From the NCBI GenBank assembly GCA_958450325.1, contig OY288250.1:55566898-55630897 (forward strand): a DNA stretch of 64,000 bases. Direction: 5' to 3'. A program made the position numbers and the translations under genes. Under the pieces are notes generated by a model. The model saw nothing but the letters and a program-made list of their open reading frames with translations. It made no database searches and was not told the DNA's origin. Source of the stretch: Agrostemma githago. Lineage: Eukaryota > Streptophyta > Magnoliopsida > Caryophyllales > Caryophyllaceae. Each line of letters begins with the position of its first letter. Within the stretch, counting starts at the first letter, position 1. Of this stretch, positions 32,411 through 43,157 are shown in pieces.

Positions 32411-34031
32411 TGATAAGTGTGGTTTGTAGTGCCTATTTTGTTGTGTTTTGGTCCCATTTCCTTGTAGAATCGCTCCTTGGGAGCGGTATAGTGGCTTCTT
32501 ATGCTTCCTTTAGTTCGTTTCAGGTTCCCGAGACCGATTTGGAAGAGTTGGAGCGATTCCGACTCAATACATACACATTTTGGAGCCAACGAGATAAAGG
32601 AAGGATGACTCGAGACCTTGGAATCGACCCCGAGACCTTGGGACCCAATCCCGAGCCACCGAGACCCGATCCCGAGTCCCGAGAATCGACGAGAAGCCCA
32701 TGAGAGGCAAGGAGGGACCAAAGAGCTCTTAAGGGAGGCCTACAAACACCCATCCCGTTCGGGATGGCCTCATCCCGTTCGGGATGAAGGAAGCATGAAG
32801 AGCGGCTACTGTGAGCCCATCCCGATCGGGAAGGTCCTTCCCGACCGGGAAGGGTGGCCCATCCCTATCGGGACCAACTCATCCCGACCGGGACGAGCCC
32901 AGTTCAGGCCCGTGAATGCTCCTTTCTTCTCCTTTCATTTGGAACCCTATATATACTCTTCCCTTGTATTGTAAAGGAGAGGCACTTCATATTAGAATAA
33001 ACCCTAGATAATTTTAGCATAGATTAGCATAGATTAGTGTAGATTAGTCCTTAGATTATCGTTAATCTTAGATTAGTACTTGTAATTTGGGAATTCTTCA
33101 AGATCTCCACCAAGCTTGACAAACTTGGATGTATGTTTTGGGTTTTTCTCATTTATGCAAGTTTCCTTCTTCCTTTCATCTTGTTAGTAGGTATAATCTC
33201 CTCTTCCTTCTTCTTAATCTTGTTTTTATCATTCAAGTTTGATCCTTTAGTTCTTGTTTAGTGTTTTGTTCATTGTTAGATTAGTTTCTTCATGTTTGTT
33301 TTGATTGTTATTTTGATTCCTCTTGTTAGTGTTAATTCTAGATTAGATATGTTAGAGTAGTGTTCTTGCTAGGGTTAGTAAGGTGATTAGGGTGTTAATT
33401 GGATGATTAAGGGATTGTTGGAGATGTTGGTGGAAGATTTGGGTTTCCTCTTATATGATGCACATCACATGTTTCTTGAAATGCTTGATTGACTAAGTAT
33501 GTACGAATGCTTGTTTTTTCTTGCTTTTCTTTTGTGGGTGTTAGTTTGTTGTGGGTTCGGTCCCCTCACTAAGTTGCGAGAGCCCGGTGAGGACGACCCC
33601 TAGGCCGGTCTAAGTAGCGAGAGCCCGGATTCGACCTAGGACCATAGCGCGCTAGAACCCCGTTTGTGTTGTGTATCGACGAGTTGGGTTTTAGGTGGAA
33701 CCTCTAGGTGAGTCTAAGTTGCGAGAGCCCGGGCATCACCTAGATTACCCTACTACCTCCTTCACCTCTAGTTCTCCTTCGACCATTCCGTTACCCCTTT
33801 GACCCCAACCTAATCCTAGCCCGTTTCCTTTGATAGTTCTCTCGCTTTAGACCTAGATTAGCCTTAGTCTCCCCCACCTTAGAATAGTTTGTCTCGAACT
33901 TAGTCCTTGACCGTAGCATACCTTAGTCCGACCTCCCGTCCCTGTGGATTCGACCCGACTTACCCTAGCTACCCACTAGGTATAGCCGGTTTTGTTTGAC
34001 GGTTGGGATTCACGACAAATCCCACCCATCA
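32411..34031 (+). repeat. 3' LTR of element B (1621 bp)
   Basis: Full length, with intact TGATAAGTGTGG start and CCCATCA end. TATA box at 32947-32956. Nearly identical to the 5' LTR at 16251, so the insertion is fairly young. Confidence 0.95.
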
Positions 34032-34489
34032 GTCTACGTAGCGAGAGCCGGGTGTGACCTAGGCTACGATAGCATGCTAGTAACCCTGTTTGTCATATGT
34101 GTCGCTAAGGTGGGTTCTATCAAGAACCTCTAGGTCGGTCTACGTAGCGAGAGCCCGGACTACACCTAGATTACCCGACTACCTCTTCACCTTAGCTCTT
34201 CTTCGACCATCCCATCACTCCTGAACCCGACCTAACCCTAGTTTTCCTTCTTTGCTTTCTTTAGTCGTTAGCTACTTGTTTTGTCTTCCTTCTCCTTGTT
34301 TTAGACCTTAGAGTAGTACCTAGCCAACCCCCTAGATTAGCTCGTCTCGAACCTAGTCCTAGACCGTAACACCCATTAGTCCGAACGCATTTCCGTCCCT
34401 GTGGATTTGACCTGACTTGCCCTAGCTACCCTAGTTAGGTTAGTTGGTTATTATTTGACGGCGGGATCCACGACAAATCCCTCCCATCA
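34032..34489 (+). repeat. 3' LTR of element A, second part (with GTCTA duplication)
   Basis: Begins with the right target duplication of B (34032-34036). It then continues the A LTR from the point broken at 16250 and ends CCCATCA. The sum of both parts, about 1640 bp, fits the 5' LTR. Confidence 0.95.
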
Positions 34490-35437
34490 GCTATCAAGCT
34501 CTATTCTACCCTAATTCAACGAGGGGACCAAGATTAAGCATCGAAACTTAGCAAAACTGAAATACCCAAATTGATTTTAGGGTTTTAGCAAAATTGACCC
34601 GCAACTACACCAATTAAGCACAAATCAACAATAGGTGAGTGAGGAACATTTACCTAGATTCGACATGATCGAATGTGACAAAAATTGAGTCGTAAATCGG
34701 TTAAGCAAAGACGAAAGTACGAGCTTAGGGCGAAAGGAGTCGCGTGTTCGATTTTTGGGACGAATGAATCGCCCTCCCTTTCCTTCGCAACCTTTAAACG
34801 AATCAAGGAGTCAAATTCCAAAACGCCTCAGCGTGGGCGTCCAATTTTCAGAGCGCGGAGGGTTAGGCGACTGAGTGTCAAGGCGCCCCAAAACCCGCGC
34901 CTGACCTCGCAGTCCAAAATGAGAACGGAAGTAATTCAGACGTAATACTCAATATCCACGAGACACACCTCCACATCCTAAAGAAAATAAGCAACGACGG
35001 GACAATTTAATTCTCCCCAACGGATTAAGCAAATCTTAATGCCCCTCGTGACAGGATAATTAAAGTCAATCTACCTCTCCCCAAGCGAAATAAGCACGAA
35101 ATCCCCAGCTAGTACGGCAACTCGTACTAAAACCCATGGCAATCCAAATACGCTATCTCAGAAGAGCATCCCACCAACCGTCACAGCTCATCATGCAAAC
35201 CCATGAAAATCCCCAGCGTCACCCATTAACTCGAAATGACCAAAATTCAAGCGCAAACCCATTATCCTAGCAAGTCCCTAAGCACCCAATTCACATCCAC
35301 AGAGGAGTCCCCAAAGCAAATGTAAACCCAAGAACCAATGCAAACACCATTATGCACTCGCCAAGAGTTTATGCCACTACCTTAACGAGAATCCAAAGTA
35401 AAACTATCACTCAGCCTAAACAATCACTCACCTAAGC
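34490..35437. other. Tat element, region upstream of aORF1 continued after element A
   Basis: Opens with the right GCTAT duplication of A. Contains GC-rich GCGCC/GGCGTC patches at 34825-34910 that resemble those upstream of aORF2; in the minus direction they are about 0.7 kb upstream of aORF1. A weak minus-strand TATA-like GTTTAAAGG lies near 34795. The 86-codon plus-strand ORF here has no family features. Confidence 0.5.
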
Positions 35438-36475
35438 AAAAGACCAGAGATAGTCGGAAACTATCTCAAAGAAAGCCTTAGATCAGGGATAGTCGGAGAC
35501 TATCCCAAAGAAAGCAATAGACCAGAGATAGTCGGAAACTATCCCAAGGAAAGCAATAGACTAGGGATAGTAGGAAACTATCCCAAAGAAAACAATAGAC
35601 CATGGATAGTCGGAAACTATCCCAAAGAAAGCAATAGACCAGGGATAGTCGGAAACTATCCCAAAGAAAAAATAAGATCAGGGATAGTCGAAAACTATCT
35701 CAAAGAAAGCAATAGACCAGGGATAGTCGGAAACTATCCCAAAGAAAGCAATAATCCAGGGATAGTTGGAAACTATCCCAAAGAAAGCAATAGGCCAGAG
35801 ATAGTCGGAAACTATCTCGAAGAAAGCAATAGTCCAGGGATAGTCGAAAACTATCTCAAAGAAAGCAATAGTCCAGGAATAGTCGGAAACTATCCCAAAG
35901 AGAGTAATAGACCAGGGATAGTCGGAAACTACCCCGAAGAAAGCAATAGACTAGAGATAGTCGGAAACTATCTCGAAGAAAGCAAAAGTTCAGGGATAGT
36001 CAGAAACTATCCCAAAGAAAGCAAGAGGCCAAAGATAGTCGAAAACTATCTCGAAGAAAGCAAAAGTCCAGGGACAGAGATCTATCACAAGGAATAGTTC
36101 AGGGATAGTCGGAAACTATCCAAAAGAAAGCAATAGGCCGGACAAACTGTCTCGAAGAAAGCAAAGGTTTAGGGACAAAGATCCGTCCAAAATAATACTC
36201 CAGGGATAGTCGAAAACTAACCAAACAAAACAATAGACCAGGGATAGTCGGAAACTATCCCAAAGAAAGCAAAAGACCAGGGATAGTCGAAAACTATCCC
36301 AAAGAAAGCAATAGGCCTGAGATAGTCGGAAACTATCTCGAAGAAAGCAATTGTCCAGGGATAGTCGGAAACTATCCCAAAGAAAGCGAAAGACCAGGAA
36401 CAAAGATCCGTTCCAAAGAATAGGCCAGAGGTAGTCGGAATCTATCTCAAAGAAAGACCTGGAATAGACAGGGTT
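35438..36475. repeat. 39-bp tandem repeat array, about 25 copies, hairpin in each unit
   Basis: Each unit reads roughly CCAGGGATAGTCGGAAACTA followed by TCCCAAAGAAAGCAATAGA, period 39 bp. GGGATAGT and ACTATCCC form an 8-bp stem. Many units instead have GAGATAGT with ACTATCTC, changing both sides. A hypervariable tandem array near the 3' LTR is known for Tat/Retand elements. Confidence 0.93.
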
Positions 36476-36853
36476 CTATTCTGAAGAATTTAAACCCAAC
36501 ACTAATGCAGCCACCCGAGAGGGATAAATCTAAGACTTAATGCAACCACCCGCAAGGGATTAAATCAGAACGAATCACCCAAAGACTTAAGCAAAAGGTT
36601 CATGTCAAAGACCAAAACACTAATCAACCAAAACAACCAACCCAAAGCAAGATAAGCAGGCACCAGACCAAATATGATCGCAGGCAAGGAGGTCAGGTCT
36701 GATTCCCAAGTCCTGGCTGACGAGCCATAGTATGTAGTCCAACGAACTTAAAACGACCCGAGCGGACAGCTACCAGGTCGTAATCCTCGATTGCCTTGGG
36801 TGGCTATACTTTGACATTCGCCTTGTCCAAGCCTCAGTCAAAGTGAAGGCTTC
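36476..36853 (+). other. Tat element, 3' untranslated end with degenerate polypurine tract
   Basis: No gene. Ends in CAAAGTGAAGGCTTC directly before the LTR start, a likely decayed polypurine tract. Confidence 0.5.
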
Positions 36854-38724
36854 TGTAGACACCCAGATTCTTACCTGATGGCTACAGAAGTGCCTAATAA
36901 ACACCCAATGATGATCGAACTGCAACACGACACGAATTTACGATTATTTAGATGGTTTTTCTATAGAACAAATCAAATAATTACTCGGAAAAATTAAATC
37001 AACATCAAGATGATCTTAGTCATGTCATTACGGTCGCTTCGACACTAATTATAGTCCATTCTGACACCGGGGCTCTGAATCGGTCCCAAAACATGCAAAG
37101 TCAAACCCGAGTCAGCACGTCAGGTCGAGCGAGCCTCGAGACGCACGCCCGATGCCTATCAGTGCAACGTGCTAGGTCACGATGGAAACCTTAATGCCTA
37201 AGCAAAGTATGAGATTACTTATAATCTTCGTTTTGGAAAGTTTTGAAATCAGATCTTCAAAATTCCAAACGCCCTCTTCCAGGCCCCTCAATCCTGATGT
37301 GCTCACCCTCAGGCGCCTCAATCCTGATGCGCTCACCCTCAGGCGCCTCAATCCTGGTGCGCATGCCACAAAGCGCTTAAGAGCTCGATTTGAACTACAA
37401 GAAAAACTATAAATACTCGTATTCTCCACTAATTTCAATACACAATTCAGAATTCCAACATCATTTGAAATTCCAACTCTCCCTCCTCCTTTCTACGAGT
37501 TTCTTACTCTCCCTTAACGCTGCACTCCGACTCTAAGGACGATCCACTCGATCGTTTTCTTCCGATACCCGAATCGACACTACTCCTCGTAGTTCCTCGA
37601 GTCCTTGGCTCGATCCGAACGAAAAGAGGCATCCGTGTTCGACTACCTACCTCAAGACACCGTAGCGAAGCTCTACCAGATTTACCGCAGGAAAGTTAGG
37701 AGGATCCGCCTAAGAAGTCGTATCGTCACTAGGTTGTCATCTAAACACAACTTACATTCCGTACTCTTTACTTATGCACTTCGATAACGTCGAGTCCGAG
37801 TCATATGGACACTAGGTCCGTGATGCGTCATAAACATATGTAACGTCCACAAGTTCAACCATAAGCACTAAAACACCCTAACTAAACCCGAGTAGACATG
37901 AGATCCATTCTCTATCATCTACGCATCATGTCTCGTTTAGTGTACATTGTGAGGGTGCAATTCCTCACAATGTGATTTGCTTACATTTTGCATTTACCGC
38001 TTCTGGATGATTTACCGCTTTTATGACCATAATCGCATGCTAAATCACCTAACACAGAATTCAAAACGTAAACAAAGCTAAAACTGAACAAGTGGTGGTT
38101 GGGTTCCATATTAATCTCAATGGTCACTCCTCACATGTGGTTCGACGCATCCTATTAATACCAAACTGACGCATCTTAAGCAGAATACCAGGTAAGGTAT
38201 ACCATGAGAATGACTAATATCCATATTATCACGTTAAAACTGATTTGCCAATACGTATAATATCTAGTACTCTCTACTCTCCTACATGCATCTTCTCATG
38301 GCCTCCCTGTCACGTGAAATTGCATGCAAAGAAAGTAAACGCAACTACTTCGACCACAAAAGCTTATTTGTCCTTGAACAACCAACTTAGCAAAGACATA
38401 GGGTTAAAACAACGGATGTTATCGTACTTTCGCCACAATTAAGGAACAAAGTTATTAGCTCACTGATTTATTAGTAGAGGCCTCTACGTGCGAGTGATAT
38501 TGGATGTTGACGTCTATCGAACGTTGGCTTCCCAATACGTACCCTCACCCATTACTCGGAATCTACGATTTCTGGATGTCCGAAATCATTGGCAATGAGA
38601 GTTATTCTATATATGGAATGCTTAAGGGTACAAGTCTTTATCTTTAGGTCCCCATGTCACTCAACTTTGAGCCGTCTAGGATTAAATTTGACTTGAATGG
38701 TTTCCTAGTTCCCAAAATTACTCG
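36854..38724 (+). repeat. LTR of the Tat element (about 1.87 kb)
   Basis: Starts TGTAGACACCCAG, a start I know from Tat/Ogre LTRs. TATA box CTATAAATAC at 37408-37417, with three 30-bp GC-rich repeats just upstream. It ends near TTACTCG, probably a mutated CA end, followed by a primer-site-like sequence. With only one LTR in view, the borders are estimates. Confidence 0.6.
37284..37375 (+). repeat. Three 30-bp repeats upstream of the Tat LTR TATA box
   Basis: CCTCAATCCTGATGYGCTCA-type units start at 37286, 37316 and 37346. They end about 35 bp before the TATA box, suggesting promoter elements. Confidence 0.75.
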
Positions 38725-38931
38725 TTGGCGACTCCACAAATTGGCAACGAATTCGATTCACTGAAAAGGTCGTCTTACCAAACATATCGGCCTTTAAACA
38801 TTTACAACCATGTCTCGATCGATTCTAACAGAAACACAGATGTCCGCATCCGTCTAGTACAATTCAAATCGTCAACCAAATCGAGGTCCGACACATCGCC
38901 CCGTACGCGAGATCAAACCGACCCTAGGACA
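38725..38931 (+). other. Primer-site-like sequence and leader after the Tat LTR
   Basis: TTGGCGACTCCAC at 38725-38737 matches the first part of the Tat/Ogre primer site (tRNA-Arg type as I recall), but the next bases have diverged. It suggests a further Tat internal region rather than host flank. It resumes after element C at 46501. Confidence 0.45.
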
Positions 38932-38936
38932 ACAGG
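38932..38936. repeat. Target-site duplication ACAGG, left of element C
   Basis: Matches ACAGG at 46496-46500 on the other side of element C. Confidence 0.93.
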
Positions 38937-40477
38937 TGATAAGTATCATTTGGAGCGATTCATGGGCTTCTTATGCTTCCTTTAGTTCGTTTCAGGTTCC
39001 TGAGACCGATTTGGAAGAGTTGGAGCGATTCCGACTCTATACATACACATTTTGGAGCCAACGGAGTAGAGGAACGATGACTCGAGGCCTTGGAATCGAC
39101 CCCGAGACCTCGGGACCCAATCCCGAGCCTCCGAGACCCGATCCCGAGTCCCGAGAATCGACGGGAAGCCCATGAGAGGCGAGAAGGGACCAAAGAGCTC
39201 TAAAGGGAGGCCTACAAAGACCCATCCCGTTCGGGATGGCCTCATCCCGTTCGGGATGAAGGGAGCTTAAAGCGCGGCTACTGTGAGCCCATCCCGATCG
39301 GGAAGGTCCTTCCCGACCGGGAAGGATGGCCCATCCCGATCGGGACCAAGCCTTCCCGACCGGGAAGGGTCAGCTGCAGCTCCGCTTCTTTCTTTTCTTC
39401 TTCCTTCCACTTGTAACCCTATATATACCCTTCCTCTTGTAATCTTCTTATGCACTTCATTAGAGACAAAACCCTAGACTACTTTAGGTTAGATTAGATT
39501 AGATTAGTGTAGATTAGTCGATAATTAGTAGTTAATCTTAGATTAGTACTTGTATTAAGGGAATTCTTCAAGATCTTCTCCAAGCTTGACAACCTTGGAT
39601 GTTTGTTTTGGGTTTTCTTCATTAATGCAAGTTTTGTTCTTTCCTCTTCTCTAGTATGGTACAATCTTCTTCCTTTCTACTCTTAATCTTGTTTAGTTGT
39701 TCAAGTTTGAATCTTTAGTTGTTATTACTAGTTTGTTTATGTTAGTTTGTTTTCTTATGTTGATTCCTCTCATGCTTGTTAGTTTTAGTTTGATTATGTT
39801 AGAGTAGTGTTCTTGCTATGGTTAGTAAGGTGATTAGGGTGTTAATTGGGTGATTAAGGGTTGGTTAGAGATGTTGGTGGAAGATTTGGGTTTCCTCTTG
39901 TTTGATGCATATCACATGTTTGTGGAATTGCTTGAATGACTAAGTATGTACGAATGCTTGTTTTCTTGCCTTTCTTTCGTGGGTGTTAGTTTGTCGTGGG
40001 TTCGGTCTCCTCATTAAGTTGCGAGAGCCCGGTGAGGGCGACCCCTAGGCCGGTCTAAGTTGCGAGAGCCCGGATTCGACCTAGGACCATAGCGCGCTAG
40101 AACCCCGTTTGTGTTGTGTATCGACGAGATGGGTTTTAGGTGGAACCTCTAGGTGAGTCTAAGTTGCGAGAGCCCGGACCAACCTAGATCACCCTACTAC
40201 CTCCTTCACTCTAATTCTCCCTTGACCATTCCGTTACCCCTTTGACCCCGACCTAACCCTAGCCCGTTCTCCTTAGTTGTTCCTCTTAGTCTTAGTCTAG
40301 TTTCTCCCCTTCTATCATTCCTTAGTTTAGCTCGTTGACTTAGTCTCATATTTGGGCCGACCTAGTCTAGACGCCTCTTACCGTCCCCGTGGATTCGACC
40401 CGACTTACCCTAGCTACCCACTAGGATTAGCCGGTTATATTATTGACGGTTGGGACGTGACGAATCCCTACCCATCA
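38937..40477 (+). repeat. 5' LTR of element C (1541 bp, with a 54-bp deletion)
   Basis: Lacks 54 bp after TGATAAGTATCATTTG relative to the 3' LTR; the sequence jumps to GAGCGATTC at a short repeated CATTTG/CTTTG. Dyads at 39222-39370, TATA box at 39419-39428. Confidence 0.95.
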
Positions 40478-40479
40478 TA

Positions 40480-40498
40480 TTGGCGCCGTTGCCGGGGA
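40480..40498 (+). other. Primer binding site of element C (tRNA-Asp type)
   Basis: TTGGCGCCGTTGCCGGGGA, two bases after the LTR, identical to A and B. Confidence 0.85.
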
Positions 40499-40612
40499 CG
40501 GTGCTAGTTTAGACTTTGTTTTCCTTTTTTGCTTGACTTTGTCTTTGTGTTTGTGTTTTCTTTTTTCTTTTGTTACTTTGCTTCTTGTGTGTGTGTGGTT
40601 TATTTCTCTCTT

Positions 40613-40637
40613 GTCTAGTGCCCCAAAAGCACTAGAC
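40613..40637 (+). ncRNA. Leader RNA hairpin of element C, with compensatory changes
   Basis: GTCTAGTGC, loop CCCAAAA, GCACTAGAC. Compared with B, the two outermost pairs changed on both sides (T-A to G-C and C-G to T-A), keeping a 9-bp stem. Confidence 0.7.
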
Positions 40638-40731
40638 CTCTCACGTTTGTTCTTAGTCTACAGTTTGTGCTTAGAGGTGGTGATTATCTTCTTCTTGCAA
40701 CTCAGAGCCGCTTTAACGGACGGTTGCTAGA

Positions 40732-41919
40732 ATGAGTGGTTTCCAACCGGGTATGAGCTACGATTTTCGAGCAAGCATGGGGTTTGATCTAAACTCCCCA
40801 CACATGGAAGCCGATATGAGCTACCCCTCTTCTTCCATGAACCAAGGGTATGACATGACGTCCTCCTACCATAATCAAGCTTCTTGGGGTAATCACGATG
40901 GGTATGATCTTCAAGAGTATGAAAACGGCTACCAACAAGTGGACGATTATCATTCCTACGATCATGGTGGCTATTACTCAAGCTATGATTGTGGACCCAC
41001 CATGTTCAATCAAGATCCACCTTATGGAAGCCAATACCCCCAAGACCCACAATATTACCCTCCACCCCAACCACAATATGAACCCTATGACCCACAATAC
41101 TACAAATCATCCCAACCTTGCTACCAACAATATGATGCCCCATCCCTTGGGCATCATCAAGATTTTCAAGGAGCTTTACAAGACTCCAATGACCACCAAT
41201 CGCTAAACTTGGAGTTACATCAATCGATTCTTCAAATGCAAAAAGATCGAGAAGAAATGGCCATCCTAACGAAAAAGAATTATGAACTCTTGGCCAAGCT
41301 CCAAAGGGAATTTGAAGAACTTCAATCGTCTACCCAAAAAGAGACGAATGAGGATGTGACCCTTGGTGAAGGCATTCTTGGTGAGGAATTGGAGGAGGAT
41401 AGTGAGTGGGATGGTTTGGTGGAGTTTGTAGAGTTGTTGGGTGAGATTGTTAGCCTTGAGTTGCCCTTGTGCGATAATTCGGATATGCATCAAGAGCCCC
41501 AAACGAGTGAACCGAGAGATGACTTGGAAGAGATTGAAACTGCCGGTAGAAGTTTCGATTCTCCTATCCAAGATGATGTGGGGCCGAGTGATGAAGATGG
41601 GGAACCACAACTTGAGAAAAGTGTGGGGGTGTGCATCGAGGAAGTGAGGCCAAAACCGCTTTTTGTGCCTTGTTTCTTGGAGATGAAGCTTGCTAATGAT
41701 TGGAGGCGATGCCTAGGGAGGAAGAGATCGGTTGAGCTCGTAGGATGGAGAGACCCCGGAGACTACTATGAAGATGATGTCGGGTCTTGGGATTCCTACT
41801 TCTTGCCTCCTCCTTGGAGGCCGTGGAGGTCGGTTAAGCTCGAGCGCTTCTTGGGCCTTCACTACGATGTCGGTAGCGCGTTCGACTTGCTCCTCCATGC
41901 CCTTGAGGGCTACGGTTGA
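40732..41919 (+). CDS. Element C orphan protein, 395 aa, diverged homologue of the A and B proteins
   Basis: Intact from ATG at 40732. The N-terminal 140 residues are very rich in Tyr, Ser, Asp, Gln and Pro (SYHNQASWGNHDGYDLQEYE; PQYYPPPQPQYEPYDPQYYK). A coiled coil follows (SILQMQKDREEMAILTKKN, LLAKLQREFEELQ), then an acidic middle. It ends with YFLPPPWRPW and AFDLLLHALEGYG, matching the ends of A and B. Sequence identity to A and B is otherwise low, so the conserved layout and C-terminal motif stand out. No Gag zinc knuckle, no enzyme motifs. Confidence 0.8.
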   Translation: MSGFQPGMSYDFRASMGFDLNSPHMEADMSYPSSSMNQGYDMTSSYHNQASWGNHDGYDLQEYENGYQQVDDYHSYDHGGYYSSYDCGPTMFNQDPPYGSQYPQDPQYYPPPQPQYEPYDPQYYKSSQPCYQQYDAPSLGHHQDFQGALQDSNDHQSLNLELHQSILQMQKDREEMAILTKKNYELLAKLQREFEELQSSTQKETNEDVTLGEGILGEELEEDSEWDGLVEFVELLGEIVSLELPLCDNSDMHQEPQTSEPRDDLEEIETAGRSFDSPIQDDVGPSDEDGEPQLEKSVGVCIEEVRPKPLFVPCFLEMKLANDWRRCLGRKRSVELVGWRDPGDYYEDDVGSWDSYFLPPPWRPWRSVKLERFLGLHYDVGSAFDLLLHALEGYG

Positions 41920-42249
41920 AGAACGGAGTCCACCATCCTAGGTTTGACGGAGTTCCTAAAAGAACCGTCATGTTGTATATTCCCCTCCTCTCTTCTTTAG
42001 AGTACTCGTGCTTGTAATTGTGTTTTATCTCTTGATTTTAGTAGTTTTGTGATATTCTTGTGATTGATTTGGTATTTTGATGAGCGATGTGAGGGAGTGA
42101 ATTTGATGAGTACTTTGAGTTTATTATGTTAGGTGAAGTGAAGGTGACTCCTATAAAGGAGTGGTTGATGATGGAGTTTGGTTTGCGAGCGAGGAAGTCG
42201 GTTTTTGAAGCTTATGATAAGCTTTTAGGCTTGGGGAAGCTAAGAAGAC

Positions 42250-42440
42250 TCATCCCGACCGGGAAGAGGGCTTCCCGACCGGGAAGGATGAAGAATCCCG
42301 ACCGGGAAGGAGCCATCCCGATCGGGATGAAGGTGCTGAATATCGGATTCACTGGAGTGCGTTCCCGACCGGGACGAGGGCTTCCCGATCGGGAAGGGTT
42401 TATCAACCCGATCGGGACCATTCATCCCGACCGGGATGGA
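42250..42440. repeat. Dyad repeat cluster after the element C ORF
   Basis: CATCCCGACCGGGA, CTTCCCGACCGGGAAG and CATCCCGATCGGGATG units, as after the A and B ORFs. Confidence 0.85.
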
Positions 42441-42794
42441 CCCCTTTGTCTCCACCCATCCATTATACCCCCTCCCAACCTCCCTACTCCTCCTTACTCC
42501 TATCTTTTGACCCGTGCACCTCACCTTTCACCGAATCCACATCAATTTCCACTCCCCTCACACCTTACTACCCCTACCATGCGTTTTATCGAGAATGAAG
42601 CGGAAAAACAATGATGAAGACAAGCAAGCGCCTTTCGTGATCTATGAGACGATGGAGAGAGTGAGTTGCTAACCTATGGTACGGCAACTTTCCTTTCTTT
42701 TCCGTTTTTGCTGTTGTTTGTTTTCCTTTGCTTATCCCCTTCCCTTATCTTTTGTGTCATGGTGGCCTTCAAGGCCTTGGTATATGTCGCTCCC

Positions 42795-42825
42795 GACTCT
42801 CGATGACGTGACTACATCGAGAGTC
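42795..42825 (+). ncRNA. Post-ORF hairpin of element C
   Basis: GACTCTCGATG, loop ACGTGACTA, CATCGAGAGTC, a perfect 11-bp stem at the place homologous to 12961 and 30324. Confidence 0.6.
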
Positions 42826-43142
42826 ACTTCAAAATCCAAATTTTTACAAGTTTTTCACTTTCTTTTTGAGGATTTAGTCGGATTTAGGCGGAATCCGGGC
42901 TAGGTGACTTGATTACACCTAGCCCTCCCCTCCCATTTCCTTTTATTTCCTTCTTTTTCTTTCTTCCCCCATCCATATCTTTTTCTTGTCTCGGCCCATG
43001 GTGACTTGACTACACCCCGGCCGGACACCTTCTACCCTTTTCTCCACTTTTCTTTTTGATTTTTAGCTTTATTTTCGTAGTTTCTTTTCTTTTTCTTTTG
43101 TCTCTCCGCACCCTACAATCGAGCATGAGGACATGGCTCGAT

Positions 43143-43157
43143 TTAAGTGTGGGGGAG
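43143..43157 (+). other. Internal copy of the polypurine tract in element C
   Basis: TTAAGTGTGGGGGAG followed by CGATATTCTA, as in A and B. Confidence 0.6.

Larger units (their letters stand above)
16251..34031 (+). mobile_element. Element B: LTR element expanded into a tandem array with four internal ORFs
   Basis: Both outer ends and the GTCTA duplication are intact, so it counts as one insertion. Inside, the order is full 5' LTR, internal part, then three times (fold-back junction, LTR lacking about its first 230 bp, internal part), then the complete internal region and the full 3' LTR. ORF ends are 3382, 3382 and 3364 bp apart. Only the last internal part has the non-coding module and polypurine tracts. 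Like A, it has no pol. The terminal TG at 16251 has become TC. Confidence 0.9.
8960..34489 (+). mobile_element. Element A: non-autonomous Athila-like LTR retrotransposon, carrying element B in its 3' LTR
   Basis: Begins TGATAAGTGTAG, ends CCCATCA, and is flanked by GCTAT. The 5' LTR is 8960-10608, the internal part 10609-15064. The 3' LTR is split into 15065-16250 and 34037-34489 by element B and its target site. The internal region of about 4.5 kb has a tRNA-Asp primer site, one ORF for an unknown protein, long non-coding DNA and a polypurine tract. No protease, RT, RNase H or integrase is present, so transposition needed enzymes in trans. Athila affinity is inferred from the primer site and the polypurine context. 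Confidence 0.92.

Noticed and set aside
16251..34031. Four independent solo insertions of element B
   Set aside because: Only one target duplication pair exists (GTCTA at the outer ends), and the internal LTRs are identically truncated.
34685..34945. 86-codon basic ORF
   Set aside because: Lies in Tat spacer DNA; no motif and no homologous frame elsewhere in the window.
35438..36475. CRISPR-like array
   Set aside because: Units are contiguous 39-bp tandem repeats without unique spacers, in a plant retrotransposon.
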